Of a stretch of DNA of 12,504 bases, positions 1 to 6,296 are shown in pieces; within the stretch, counting starts at the first letter, position 1, and every line of letters starts with the position of its first letter. Under the pieces are notes generated by a model. That model saw only the letters and a program-made list of their open reading frames with translations, ran no database searches and was not told the origin of the DNA. The DNA lies in NCBI GenBank assembly GCA_035491935.1, contig DATJJW010000051.1, positions 1-12,504 on the forward strand. Direction: 5' to 3'. The position numbers and the translations under genes were made by a program. Source of the DNA: DATJJW01 sp035491935. GTDB taxonomy: Bacteria; Pseudomonadota; Alphaproteobacteria; ATCC43930; CGMCC-115725.

Positions 1-368
1 GTGGTGCCGTCGCTTTCGACCTGCAGCCCTGCACCGGTCATCCGGGCGCACAGCTGGTGCCGGGTGCCGTCATCATTGGATTGGGACGCCAGATAGTCGA
101 GCTTGCCACCGCGCCAGCGTTCCTCGGTGGTCTGGCTGAAATGGAACAGCGTGAACGTGGCCAGCTTGACCACGATCGATGTCGAGACCTTGACCGTGGT
201 GAGGTCCGCTTGCCGGTGGATGGCGATGATGTTGTGTCCGATCGGGTCGCCGTCGGCCAGCACGGTGAAGTCCAGAATCTGCTGATCCGCCCGCGCCTGC
301 GGACAAGCTATCAGCAGCGTCACCGCCAATCCAAGCACGGCACACAGGAATTTCGGCGATATCGGCAT
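1..368 (-). CDS. DUF6134-like exported protein, 3' end cut by window edge
   Basis: The minus strand reads from an ATG at 366-368 out of the left edge, giving about 122 residues without a stop. The N-terminus is a signal peptide: a short basic start, then a hydrophobic run (LCAVLGLAVTLLIA), then PQARA|DQQ, a good signal peptidase I site. LIAC at residues 19-22 also fits a lipobox, so a lipoprotein cannot be excluded. The mature part (FTVLADGDPIGHNIIAI, later FSQTTEERWRGGKLDYLAS) resembles DUF6134, a family of small periplasmic proteins of unknown function; that assignment is from memory of the family pattern. It lies 74 bp downstream of the DUF1835 gene on the same strand. A TATACT hexamer at 409-414 (minus) could be a -10 box, but no good -35 box goes with it. 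The Shine-Dalgarno is poor, so the start is likely but not certain. Confidence 0.68.
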   Translation of the reverse strand, partial: MPISPKFLCAVLGLAVTLLIACPQARADQQILDFTVLADGDPIGHNIIAIHRQADLTTVKVSTSIVVKLATFTLFHFSQTTEERWRGGKLDYLASQSNDDGTRHQLCARMTGAGLQVESDGT

Positions 369-442
369 CGAAAGCGGAGCCCCCAGCGCTTCGATAGACA
401 ATGCTGCTAGTATAGTCGGATGGAAGTCTTAAAGCTTCACTG

Positions 443-1213
443 TCATTTAGCCGGCAATCGCACTTCGCTATACCGAATAGCCAGGGGATCGCCGGTGCAT
501 TCGAGTTGGCCCGCTTCGACTAGCGTTTGTAGCCTCGCTGCGAGGATAATGTCCCATACTTGAGAGCGATAAGGGGCCTTGTCCCATTCGACGCTCATGA
601 TCTTGCCGACAATATAGGCGCCTTTGCGAAATCGGTCCGTTGCAAGTGCCATGATTTGGCTATCGAAATGGGATAGCGGAACGGAGACGAGCTCCAGATT
701 CTCATCGAGGATTCGCAAAACGGCGTTTTCTGAGCGCAAGTGTTGCCAGCGCTCCTGCCAATCTCGGCGGTTTGCCGCATCCAGGGGATGGGCTTGGGAG
801 AACAGGTCGCGTTCGACCAACTCGTTGTCAAGTGGGCGGCGGGCCTGAGTCTCGGTATGGAAGACGAGGCTGTCGGTTGCGTCGATGATCTCGCAGGGGC
901 GGTTGCCCAGCCGGTGGATGAACTCCAGAAAACCCGCGTATTCACCGGCATCGCGGCGATAAAGCCACGCAATCGTGTGGCGTGGGCGCTTGGCCAGTGC
1001 AACCTGCCAGAATCGTCGATGTTCCGCCTGCCATTCGGTGTGGCCCAATTGTGCGGCAAGCCATCGCTGACGCCGCAAAGGGTCGGCCGGATTGATCGGC
1101 CCGAAGCTCAAGCAATCTTCGAGGCCGATCACTTGGTCGTTGAGGCCACGCCTCTGCACCGCTTGCCGGACTTGGCCGGCAAGCCATGTACTAAAAGTGA
1201 CGTGCAGGATCAT
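443..1213 (-). CDS. DUF1835/DUF3658 domain protein
   Basis: The protein has 256 residues. The N-terminus MILHVTFSTWLAGQVRQA and the following LEDCLSFGPINP fit DUF1835 (about residues 1-120). The C-terminal part, about 145-250, ending GDPLAIRYSEVRLP, fits DUF3658. The two domains usually occur together and have no established biochemical role. No signal peptide or membrane segment is visible, so it should be cytoplasmic. I chose the ATG at 1211-1213 because it begins the DUF1835 motif exactly. The open frame continues upstream only as a shadow of pgk. No Shine-Dalgarno precedes the start, which lies 20 bp after the pgk stop, so translation may be coupled to pgk. Base composition is unlike its neighbours: 541-600 has 31 G/C of 60 and 661-720 has 29 of 60, against 40 of 60 at 1801-1860 in pgk. 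This suggests more recent acquisition. Confidence 0.82.
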   Translation of the reverse strand: MILHVTFSTWLAGQVRQAVQRRGLNDQVIGLEDCLSFGPINPADPLRRQRWLAAQLGHTEWQAEHRRFWQVALAKRPRHTIAWLYRRDAGEYAGFLEFIHRLGNRPCEIIDATDSLVFHTETQARRPLDNELVERDLFSQAHPLDAANRRDWQERWQHLRSENAVLRILDENLELVSVPLSHFDSQIMALATDRFRKGAYIVGKIMSVEWDKAPYRSQVWDIILAARLQTLVEAGQLECTGDPLAIRYSEVRLPAK

Positions 1214-1233
1214 GGCGATGAAGGCAGGGTGAT

Positions 1234-2427
1234 TTAGGCCAGCGCCTTCACCCCCGGCAGTTCGCGGCCTTCCAGCCATTCGAGGAAGGCGCCGCCGGCG
1301 GTCGAGAGGTAGCTGAGCTTCTCGGCGACACCGGCATGGGTCATGGCGGAGACGGTGTCGCCGCCGCCGGCGACCGCCAGCAGCTTGCCCGCCTCGACCA
1401 GCTTCGCCACTTCGCGCGCGATGCCGTTGGTGCCGGCATCGAAGGGTTCGAATTCGAAGGCGCCGACCGGGCCGTTCCAGACCAGGGTCTTGGCATGTTT
1501 GAGCTTCTCGACGACCATCTCCACCGTTTTGGGGCCGGCATCGAGGATCATGGCGTCGGCCGGCACCTGGCCGATCGCGACCGTCTCGGTCTCGGCATGA
1601 GCGGCGAATTTCTTGGCCGTGACCGCGTCGACCGGCAGCACGATCGTGCATTTGGCCGTCTCTGCCGCCTTCATGATGCCGCGCGCGGTGTCGAGCATGT
1701 CGGCCTCGGCCAGCGACTTGCCGACCTGGACGCCCTGGGCCAGCAGCAGCGTGTTGGCCATGGCGCCGCCGATGACCAGCAGATCGACCTTGGAGACCAT
1801 GGAGTTGAGCAGGTCGAGCTTGGTCGAGACCTTGCTGCCGCCAACGATGGCGGCGACCGGACGTTGCGGCTTTTCCAGCGCGGCGCCCAACGCCTCCAGC
1901 TCGGCCTGCATCAGCAGGCCCGCGGCCTTGGGCAGCTTGTGCGCCAGGCCTTCGGTCGAGGCATGGGCGCGGTGGGCGGTCGAGAAGGCGTCGTTGACAT
2001 AGAGGTCGCCGAGCTTGGCCAGCGCAGCGATGAAATCGGCGGCATTGTCCTCCTCGCCGGCGTGGTAGCGCAGGTTCTCGAGCAGCAGGATCTCGCCATC
2101 CCTGAGGGCAGCCACCGCCTGTTCAGCCGGGACGCCGATGCAATCCTCGGCGAAGGCCACCTTCTTGCCGCCCAGAGCCTGGGAGAGCGGCTGGACGAGC
2201 TGCGCCAGCGAGGTGTCGGCGCTGCGCTTGCCTTTCGGCCGGCCGAAATGCGACATCAGCACGACCTTGGCGTTGCGATCGGCGAGGGTCTTGATGGTCG
2301 GCACCAGGCGCTCGATGCGGGTCGTGTCGGAGACCTTGCCATCCTGCATCGGCACGTTGAGATCGACGCGCACCAGGACGCGCTTGCCGGCGACATCCAG
2401 TTGATCGAGCGTCTTGAAGGCGACCAT
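1234..2427 (-). CDS. pgk: Phosphoglycerate kinase
   Basis: The 397-residue protein has the usual length of bacterial phosphoglycerate kinase, the cytoplasmic glycolytic and Calvin-cycle enzyme that transfers phosphate between 1,3-bisphosphoglycerate and ADP. Visible family motifs are RVDLNVP (20-26) in the N-terminal substrate domain, SHFGRPKG (59-66), the GGSKVSTK segment between the domains, the nucleotide-site GGGDTVSA starting at 354, and TAGGAFLEWLEG near the C-terminus. The ATG is preceded by AGGAAAG at good spacing on the minus strand. A candidate promoter with a perfect TTGACA lies about 40 bp upstream. The usual partners gap, tkt and fba are not seen on the upstream side, which instead holds a repeat element and a divergent dehydrogenase gene. 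The gene looks intact. Confidence 0.98.
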   Translation of the reverse strand: MVAFKTLDQLDVAGKRVLVRVDLNVPMQDGKVSDTTRIERLVPTIKTLADRNAKVVLMSHFGRPKGKRSADTSLAQLVQPLSQALGGKKVAFAEDCIGVPAEQAVAALRDGEILLLENLRYHAGEEDNAADFIAALAKLGDLYVNDAFSTAHRAHASTEGLAHKLPKAAGLLMQAELEALGAALEKPQRPVAAIVGGSKVSTKLDLLNSMVSKVDLLVIGGAMANTLLLAQGVQVGKSLAEADMLDTARGIMKAAETAKCTIVLPVDAVTAKKFAAHAETETVAIGQVPADAMILDAGPKTVEMVVEKLKHAKTLVWNGPVGAFEFEPFDAGTNGIAREVAKLVEAGKLLAVAGGGDTVSAMTHAGVAEKLSYLSTAGGAFLEWLEGRELPGVKALA

Positions 2428-2464
2428 GGCTTTCCTATCCGTCGGTTATTAATGATAATGCGGA

Positions 2465-2493
2465 GATAAGGGGGCAGGCCGCCTCCATGTCAA
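2465..2493 (-). promoter_or_regulatory. Candidate sigma-70 promoter of pgk
   Basis: Read on the minus strand, TTGACA (2488-2493) is followed by a 17-bp spacer and CTTATC (2465-2470). The -35 box is perfect. The -10 box is weak by the E. coli consensus but tolerable for alphaproteobacteria, whose -10 is often CTATAT-like. The implied start near 2458 would leave a leader of about 30 nt containing the AGGAAAG ribosome site. Confidence 0.45.
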
Positions 2494-2506
2494 CGAAGCA
2501 TTCACC

Positions 2507-2620
2507 AGAGCCCGATCCATTCGGGGCGGTACGACCTGAATGGTAAATCGGGCTCTAGACTTTCAAGCCGGATCAGGATTCAGATTTCAGGTCGTGCGAC
2601 CTGAAATCATCGTGATCCGG
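2507..2620. repeat. Two-hairpin intergenic repeat, copy A
   Basis: Two adjacent inverted repeats are visible. The first has arms AGAGCCCGAT (2507-2516) and ATCGGGCTCT (2547-2556), with an inner CCATTC/GAATGG stem (2517-2522 and 2538-2543). The second has outer arms CCGGATCA (2568-2575) and TGATCCGG (2613-2620) enclosing a perfect 12-bp stem, GATTTCAGGTCG (2583-2594) and CGACCTGAAATC (2597-2608), with only two bases between. The same architecture and several shared words (GAGCCCG, CGGGCTCT, GATTTCAGG) recur at 10109-10209. It therefore looks like a dispersed REP-like element rather than a terminator. It fills the divergent region between pgk and the dehydrogenase gene. No T-run follows either stem. 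Confidence 0.8.
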
Positions 2621-2651
2621 GGCCCGCATCGAGCGTAGCGAAGGGGCTCCC

Positions 2652-3437
2652 ATGGCAGGCAAATCCTATCGTGCCGCCCTCGTCACCGGGGCGACAAGCG
2701 GCATTGGCGAGGCTTTCGCCCATCTCTTGCCTCGGGATACCGATTTGCTCCTGACCGGGCGCGACGCCGATCGCTTGGCCCGGCTCGCGGCGGCGCTGGC
2801 CTATGATGGCAGGCGCATCGAGACGCTGGTGGCGGATCTGGCGACCATGGAAGGCATCGAGACGGTGACCGCTGCGGCCGAGGCCTTCGGCATCGATCTC
2901 TTGATCAACAATGCGGGCTTGGGCCGCTTCGGCCGGGTGATCGACAATGATTTGGCCTTCGAGCAGGCCATGGTGCAGGTCAATGTCGTCGCCCCCCTGG
3001 TGCTCACCCGCATGTTGCTGCCCGGCATGCTGGCCCGCGCCAAGGCCGATGGCCGCCGGGCCGGGGTGATCATCGTCGCCAGCGTCGTGGGTTTCGGCCC
3101 CATCCCCTATGTCGCGACATATGCCGCCACCAAGGCCTTCGATCTCTATCTGGCGGCGGGGCTGGCGGCCGAGATGGCGGACGAGCCGGTCGATGTGCTG
3201 GCGCTCTGCCCCGGCACCACCGAGACACGCTTCTTCGAACGCGCCGGCATGCCGCGCCAGCGCCGGGCGCACAGCCCCGACCGGGTAGCGCGCGAAGGGC
3301 TGGAGGCGTTGGGCCATCGTCACGTCCATGTCGTGGGTGCGCTCAACGCGGTGGTCACCTTGGTGATGCGCCGCATTCCGATGCGCATGCTTACCTGGTG
3401 CGCTACCAAGGCCATGGCCTGGCGGCGAATGGCGTAA
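2652..3437 (+). CDS. Short-chain dehydrogenase/reductase (SDR)
   Basis: The 261-residue protein is a classical SDR, a cytoplasmic NAD(P)-dependent oxidoreductase. The cofactor glycine motif TGATSGIGE spans residues 12-20, NNAG is at 86-89, the catalytic tetrad is N111, S144, Y157 and K161 (YAATK), and PGTTETRF follows. TGRDADRL after the second beta strand carries an Arg at the position that usually favours NADP(H), though this is inference. The C-terminal 50 residues are basic (MRRIPMRMLTWCATKAMAWRRMA), as in the DltE/YqjQ-like SDR subgroup whose substrates are mostly unknown. AAGGGG (2641-2646) lies five bases before the ATG. The gene diverges from pgk, and repeat copy A ends 31 bp upstream, so any promoter beyond the repeat would place two strong hairpins in the leader. 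The sulfite-oxidase-like gene follows after 56 bp. Confidence 0.93.
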   Translation: MAGKSYRAALVTGATSGIGEAFAHLLPRDTDLLLTGRDADRLARLAAALAYDGRRIETLVADLATMEGIETVTAAAEAFGIDLLINNAGLGRFGRVIDNDLAFEQAMVQVNVVAPLVLTRMLLPGMLARAKADGRRAGVIIVASVVGFGPIPYVATYAATKAFDLYLAAGLAAEMADEPVDVLALCPGTTETRFFERAGMPRQRRAHSPDRVAREGLEALGHRHVHVVGALNAVVTLVMRRIPMRMLTWCATKAMAWRRMA

Positions 3438-3493
3438 CATTCGGGTGGTTTCCGTCGTACCCTGGGGTGTAGTCGACGAGGACGCATGCCGAG

Positions 3494-4168
3494 ATGGCCA
3501 AGGACGAAAGCCAAGACAATCTAGGTTTCCTGCGCAAGCTGATCCGCACCAAGGAGCGCTGGGCGGAGGAGGGGCGGCTGATCACCGGCGAAACTTCCTC
3601 GCCGGAGCGTGCGCGCCTGCCGCCCGGCCAGCATCTGGTCCAGGATTGGCCGGTGCTCGACCTCGGCGTCCAGCCGGACATTCCGCTCGACCGCTGGCGG
3701 CTTAAGATCGATGGCGCGGTCGAAAACCCGGTGATCTGGCGGTGGGAGGATTTCCAGGCACAGCCGGTCTTCGAGAATGTCTCCGACATGCATTGCGTGA
3801 CCTCGTGGTCGCGCTACGACAATCGCTGGCAGGGCGTGTCGACCGCCCGCATCGCCGAGGTGGTGCGGCCGCGGCACGATGCCAGCCACGTCATCCTCTA
3901 TGGCTATGACACCTACACGACCAATCTGCCCGTGAAGGATTTCCTGCATCCACAGGCGCTGGTCGCCCATAGCTGGAACGGCGAGCGGATATCGCGCAAG
4001 CATGGCGGGCCGGTACGCGCCTTGGTGCCGATGCTTTATCTGTGGAAAAGCGCCAAATGGCTGAAGCGGATCGAATTCGTCACTGAGGATCGGCGCGGCT
4101 TCTGGGAGGCGCGCGGCTATCACAACCATGGCGATCCGTGGAAGGAACAGCGCTACGATGAAGATTAG
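3494..4168 (+). CDS. Sulfite-oxidase-like molybdopterin oxidoreductase (YuiH type)
   Basis: The 224-residue protein matches the oxidoreductase molybdopterin-binding domain of the sulfite oxidase superfamily. The molybdenum-ligand cysteine is C101 in DMHCVTSWSRYD. The cofactor-binding stretch HGGPVRALVP is at 170-179, followed by LYLWKSAKWLKRIEF. The C-terminus (FWEARGYHNHGDPWKEQRY) is typical of the small 'sulfite oxidase-like oxidoreductase' group to which Bacillus YuiH belongs. No twin-arginine signal or membrane segment is present, so unlike MsrP (YedY) it should stay in the cytoplasm. No haem partner (an MsrQ homologue) is adjacent. Its substrate is unknown. The ATG is preceded by GAGGA at a longish 11 bases; a different start is possible but would alter only the disordered N-terminus. 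The gene converges on the 66-codon gene with 18 bp between stops. Confidence 0.9.
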   Translation: MAKDESQDNLGFLRKLIRTKERWAEEGRLITGETSSPERARLPPGQHLVQDWPVLDLGVQPDIPLDRWRLKIDGAVENPVIWRWEDFQAQPVFENVSDMHCVTSWSRYDNRWQGVSTARIAEVVRPRHDASHVILYGYDTYTTNLPVKDFLHPQALVAHSWNGERISRKHGGPVRALVPMLYLWKSAKWLKRIEFVTEDRRGFWEARGYHNHGDPWKEQRYDED

Positions 4169-4186
4169 GTATTGGGGCCTGGGTAT

Positions 4187-4387
4187 TTAGGCCAGGATGC
4201 TGCCCGGCGCGTCCCGGGACAGGTCGCGCACGGTGGGAAGGCTGGAAAGGCGATTGATCGCGAGCGCGAGCGCGGACTGGGCGGCCGTGAAGTCGGGCTC
4301 GCGTACATTGCTGCAGCGCTTCATGATCCGGCCGAGATTCTGCATCTCGACCAGCAGGCGGAAATGATCGTCCGTGATCTCGGGCAT
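4187..4387 (-). CDS. Small protein of unknown function (66 aa)
   Basis: I do not recognise this protein. It runs MPEITDDHFRLLVEMQNLGR to the end GSILA, is soluble and mostly helical in character, and has no signal peptide or membrane span. The reasons for calling it are a strongly GC-biased third codon position across the whole frame, a normal amino-acid composition, an ATG start with AGGGA about 11 bases upstream, and a snug position: it fills the gap between two other genes without overlap. It lies downstream of the 75-codon gene on the same strand, 62 bp away, with a GC-rich hairpin between them. It may be co-transcribed with that gene. Function cannot be inferred from context. Confidence 0.6.
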   Translation of the reverse strand: MPEITDDHFRLLVEMQNLGRIMKRCSNVREPDFTAAQSALALAINRLSSLPTVRDLSRDAPGSILA

Positions 4388-4406
4388 GCCCGTTTGGTCC
4401 CTGGTC

Positions 4407-4432
4407 GAGGGGCGTCCGGCTGGCCGCCCCTC
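4407..4432. repeat. GC-rich 8-bp inverted repeat between two small genes
   Basis: GAGGGGCG (4407-4414) and CGCCCCTC (4425-4432) form a perfect 8-bp stem with a 10-base loop, between the stop of the 75-codon gene and the start of the 66-codon gene. No T-run follows on the minus strand, so it is not a canonical intrinsic terminator. It could act as an attenuator or a processing stem in the shared transcript. Confidence 0.5.
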
Positions 4433-4449
4433 GCATCCCCTCGCTTGCC

Positions 4450-4677
4450 TTAGTGGCTGGAACCCTCGATGCGGCCATCCTTGATGCTGATCATCATCTC
4501 GGACGGGGCCGAATGGTCGAGATGCAGCCCGCCGCCGGCGGCTTGCAGGAAGATGCGGCCATCGGTGTTGGCGCCGAGCAGCAGGCGCTGCGCGCCCTCG
4601 CCGATCTCGATCGTGTAGTCGCTGAGATCGATATCCAGCTTCTCGTCCGCCTTGTGGATGGCCTTGATCATGGTCAT
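4450..4677 (-). CDS. Small acidic protein of unknown function (75 aa)
   Basis: I do not recognise this protein. The sequence begins MTMIKAIHKADEKLDIDLSD and continues with alternating hydrophobic residues (YTIEIGEGAQRLLLGANTDG, then RIFLQAAGGGLHLD), suggesting a small beta-rich fold. There is no signal peptide or transmembrane helix. Two ATGs lie two codons apart. AGGAG sits 8 bases before the first (4675-4677), so I chose that one. Third codon positions are strongly GC-biased. The same reading frame stays open upstream to about 5211, but that extension is rich in Arg and Pro and looks like a frame shadow. The gene is followed by the 66-codon gene and preceded, 26 bp away, by the doubtful frame ending at 4704. 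Confidence 0.7.
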   Translation of the reverse strand: MTMIKAIHKADEKLDIDLSDYTIEIGEGAQRLLLGANTDGRIFLQAAGGGLHLDHSAPSEMMISIKDGRIEGSSH

Positions 4678-4703
4678 TACGCTGACTCCTGTGGGGATGC
4701 CCG

Positions 4704-5036
4704 TTACGCGGTGATGTTTACGAAGGCGCCTGGCCGATAGGGGGCCGATCCGTCCGAACGGCCGCTCGTGGCTGCGGTCGCGGACGTGCTTAAGGCGTCG
4801 GATTTTCTGCCTGGCGATGCCGATTGGCCCGCCCCGATGGTCGAGAGCGCGGACGCATCGCCGGAAGCGAGGCGCTTCACCGCGGCCAGCGGGCTGGTCG
4901 CGATCGGCGCCGACTGGCTCGTGGCGCTGTTCGTCCGTGCCGCCGCTTGCTGCTGGGCGGGAGACGGCAGAAACGGCGAGATGAAGGAAAGTCCGTGGAG
5001 CTTCACGATCGGCCCGAAGTGAAAATGGTGGGCCAC
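4704..5036 (-). CDS. Doubtful Ser/Ala/Thr-rich ORF with unclear start
   Basis: A minus-strand frame ends at 4704 and is open far upstream. From a GTG at 5034-5036 it gives 110 residues beginning VAHHFHFGPIV. It contains LSFISPFLPSPAQQQAAA, then a Ser/Ala/Thr-rich middle, and ends YRPGAFVNITA. The composition looks like a disordered linker protein rather than a shadow. However, no ATG lies in the plausible region, none of the GTG/TTG codons (5097-5099, 5043-5045, 5034-5036, 5004-5006) has a good ribosome site, and the plus strand carries a competing 84-codon frame (4768-5022, GTG start, no ribosome site). The two frames share their third-base positions, so GC bias cannot decide between them. 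It could be a real gene with a rare start, a decayed gene, or non-coding. If it is not a gene, 4678-5289 is about 610 bp of otherwise empty sequence apart from the half-site cluster. Confidence 0.35.
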   Translation of the reverse strand: MAHHFHFGPIVKLHGLSFISPFLPSPAQQQAAARTNSATSQSAPIATSPLAAVKRLASGDASALSTIGAGQSASPGRKSDALSTSATAATSGRSDGSAPYRPGAFVNITA

Positions 5037-5099
5037 GTCCTGCAAACGGCGTTCCGCAGGCAAGGCCCAGGAAATCCGCCACGGGACGGCTTGCGCCAC

Positions 5100-5176
5100 C
5101 CGGCAAGGAACGACCGGCCCGGCATGATCTATCCAGCGACCGGCAAAAATTGCCGGGTGGGGCCGCAATTTGCCGG
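5100..5176. promoter_or_regulatory. Cluster of CCGGCAA/TTGCCGG half-sites, possible operator
   Basis: CCGGCAA occurs at 5100-5106 and 5140-5146, and its complement TTGCCGG at 5150-5156 and 5170-5176. The middle two form a 17-bp palindrome with a three-base AAA centre. The last belongs to a second small palindrome, GCAA-T-TTGC (5165-5173 region). Start-to-start distances are 40, 10 and 20 bp, so all four face the same side of the helix. The cluster sits upstream of the ABC operon start (5290) and of the minus-strand small genes, where an operator would be expected. The binding protein is unknown. Confidence 0.4.
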
Positions 5177-5289
5177 CGCCAGTCACCGGTGCCAGGGTAG
5201 CGGCGGCGCATCGCCGCGTTCGCGCAGGGTTTTCAATGGCGCGGCTTTCTGCTAGTGGGACCGCCTCGTCATAAAAGAGAGGTCCGGCG

Positions 5290-6264
5290 GTGGCGCCACT
5301 CATAAGAACGGACGGGCTGGTCAAGAATTTCGGACCGGTCGAAGCGGTGAGGGGGATCAGCTTCCAGGTCGAGCGCGGCGAAGTGCTGGGCTTCCTGGGA
5401 CCCAACGGCGCCGGCAAATCGACGACAATGAAGATGATTGCGGGCTTCCTGGCGCCTACGTCGGGACGCGCGGAAATCTGCGGCTTCGATGTGGCGGTGC
5501 ATCCCTTGGACGCCCGCAGGCGGCTGGGCTACCTGCCCGAAGGGGCTCCTGCCTATGGCGACATGACGGTCGCCGGCTTCCTGCGCTTCGCTGCCGAGGT
5601 CCGGGGGTTCCGGGGTGCGGAAGCGACATCCCGCGTCGAGCGTTCGGTCAATCTCCTGGAATTGTCGGAAGTGCTGCTGCAGCCGATCGACACCCTGTCC
5701 AAGGGCTTCAAGCGCCGCGTGGGCCTGGCCCAGGCGCTGCTGCACGATCCCGAGGTGCTGATCCTTGACGAGCCGACAGACGGTCTCGACCCCAATCAGA
5801 AATTCCAGGTGCGCAACCTCATCCAGGCCATGGCGGCCGAGAAGGCGATCATCATCTCGACCCATATCCTGGAAGAGGTGGATGCCGTCTGCACCCGCGC
5901 CATGGTCATTGCACGCGGCCGCATCCTGGCCGATGGTACGCCACAGGAGTTGGAGGCGCGGTCACGCTTCCACAACGCAGTTTACTTGCGGACTGAGCAG
6001 CCGATGCCGCAGCAGGCGCTGGATGCGCTGAAGGCACTGCCGGAAGCGGCCGGCATCGAAGCCGCGACGCGGGCCGGCGACACCGGCATCTATGTGCTGC
6101 CCCAGCCCGGTGCGCCGCTGCTGGCGGCGGTGCAGCGTACGATCCTGTCGCGTTCGGTCACTGTCGAGGAGCTGCGCGTCGAGCGCGGCCAGCTCGACGG
6201 CGTGTTCCGCGACCTGACCATTGAGCATGGGCCGGCGCGCGATCCTGAGCTGGTCGCGCCCTAA
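5290..6264 (+). CDS. ABC transporter ATPase, GldA-like
   Basis: The 324-residue protein is a complete ABC nucleotide-binding subunit. Walker A is GPNGAGKST (37-45), the signature region is LSKGFKRR (136-143), Walker B is VLILDE (156-161), the D-loop is GLDPNQ, and the switch histidine is H192 in STHILEEVD. The Q-loop glutamine is replaced by Glu in GYLPEGAPAY, and the signature reads LSKGF rather than LSGGQ. Both are common in the GldA/NosF branch. Residues after about 215 form a C-terminal extension typical of ABC-2-type ATPases. The start is GTG, with GAGAGG about 7 bases upstream. It is first in a four-gene operon and would energise the permease that begins 32 bp downstream. The substrate is unknown: the gliding-motility role comes from Bacteroidetes and should not be transferred here. 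Confidence 0.95.
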   Translation: MAPLIRTDGLVKNFGPVEAVRGISFQVERGEVLGFLGPNGAGKSTTMKMIAGFLAPTSGRAEICGFDVAVHPLDARRRLGYLPEGAPAYGDMTVAGFLRFAAEVRGFRGAEATSRVERSVNLLELSEVLLQPIDTLSKGFKRRVGLAQALLHDPEVLILDEPTDGLDPNQKFQVRNLIQAMAAEKAIIISTHILEEVDAVCTRAMVIARGRILADGTPQELEARSRFHNAVYLRTEQPMPQQALDALKALPEAAGIEAATRAGDTGIYVLPQPGAPLLAAVQRTILSRSVTVEELRVERGQLDGVFRDLTIEHGPARDPELVAP

Positions 6265-6296
6265 AGAGAACCCCGACGGACAAGCAGGAGCAGAGC

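Noticed and set aside
409..437. Promoter of the DUF6134 gene
   Set aside because: TATACT is a fair -10 box, but the -35 region reads AAGCTT and no alternative spacing improves it.
1214..1651. N-terminal extension of the DUF1835 frame into pgk
   Set aside because: The extension overlaps pgk in another frame and is Arg/Gly-rich; the DUF1835 motif starts exactly at the internal ATG at 1211-1213.
1336..2469. A 377-codon plus-strand frame opposite pgk
   Set aside because: It is antisense to an intact, unmistakable pgk; its composition (Asp, Gly, Leu, Gln, Arg) reflects complementary codon bias.
2507..2620. tRNA or riboswitch in the pgk-SDR intergenic region
   Set aside because: The folding is two simple long hairpins, not a cloverleaf; no TTCRA T-loop or known riboswitch core is visible.
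2607..3440. A 277-codon minus-strand frame opposite the SDR gene
   Set aside because: It is a shadow of the SDR, with no domain and His/Gly/Arg-rich composition.
5230..5258. Promoter TTTTCA-N17-TAGTGG for the ABC operon
   Set aside because: Both hexamers match the consensus poorly; the position is plausible but the sequence support is too weak to list.
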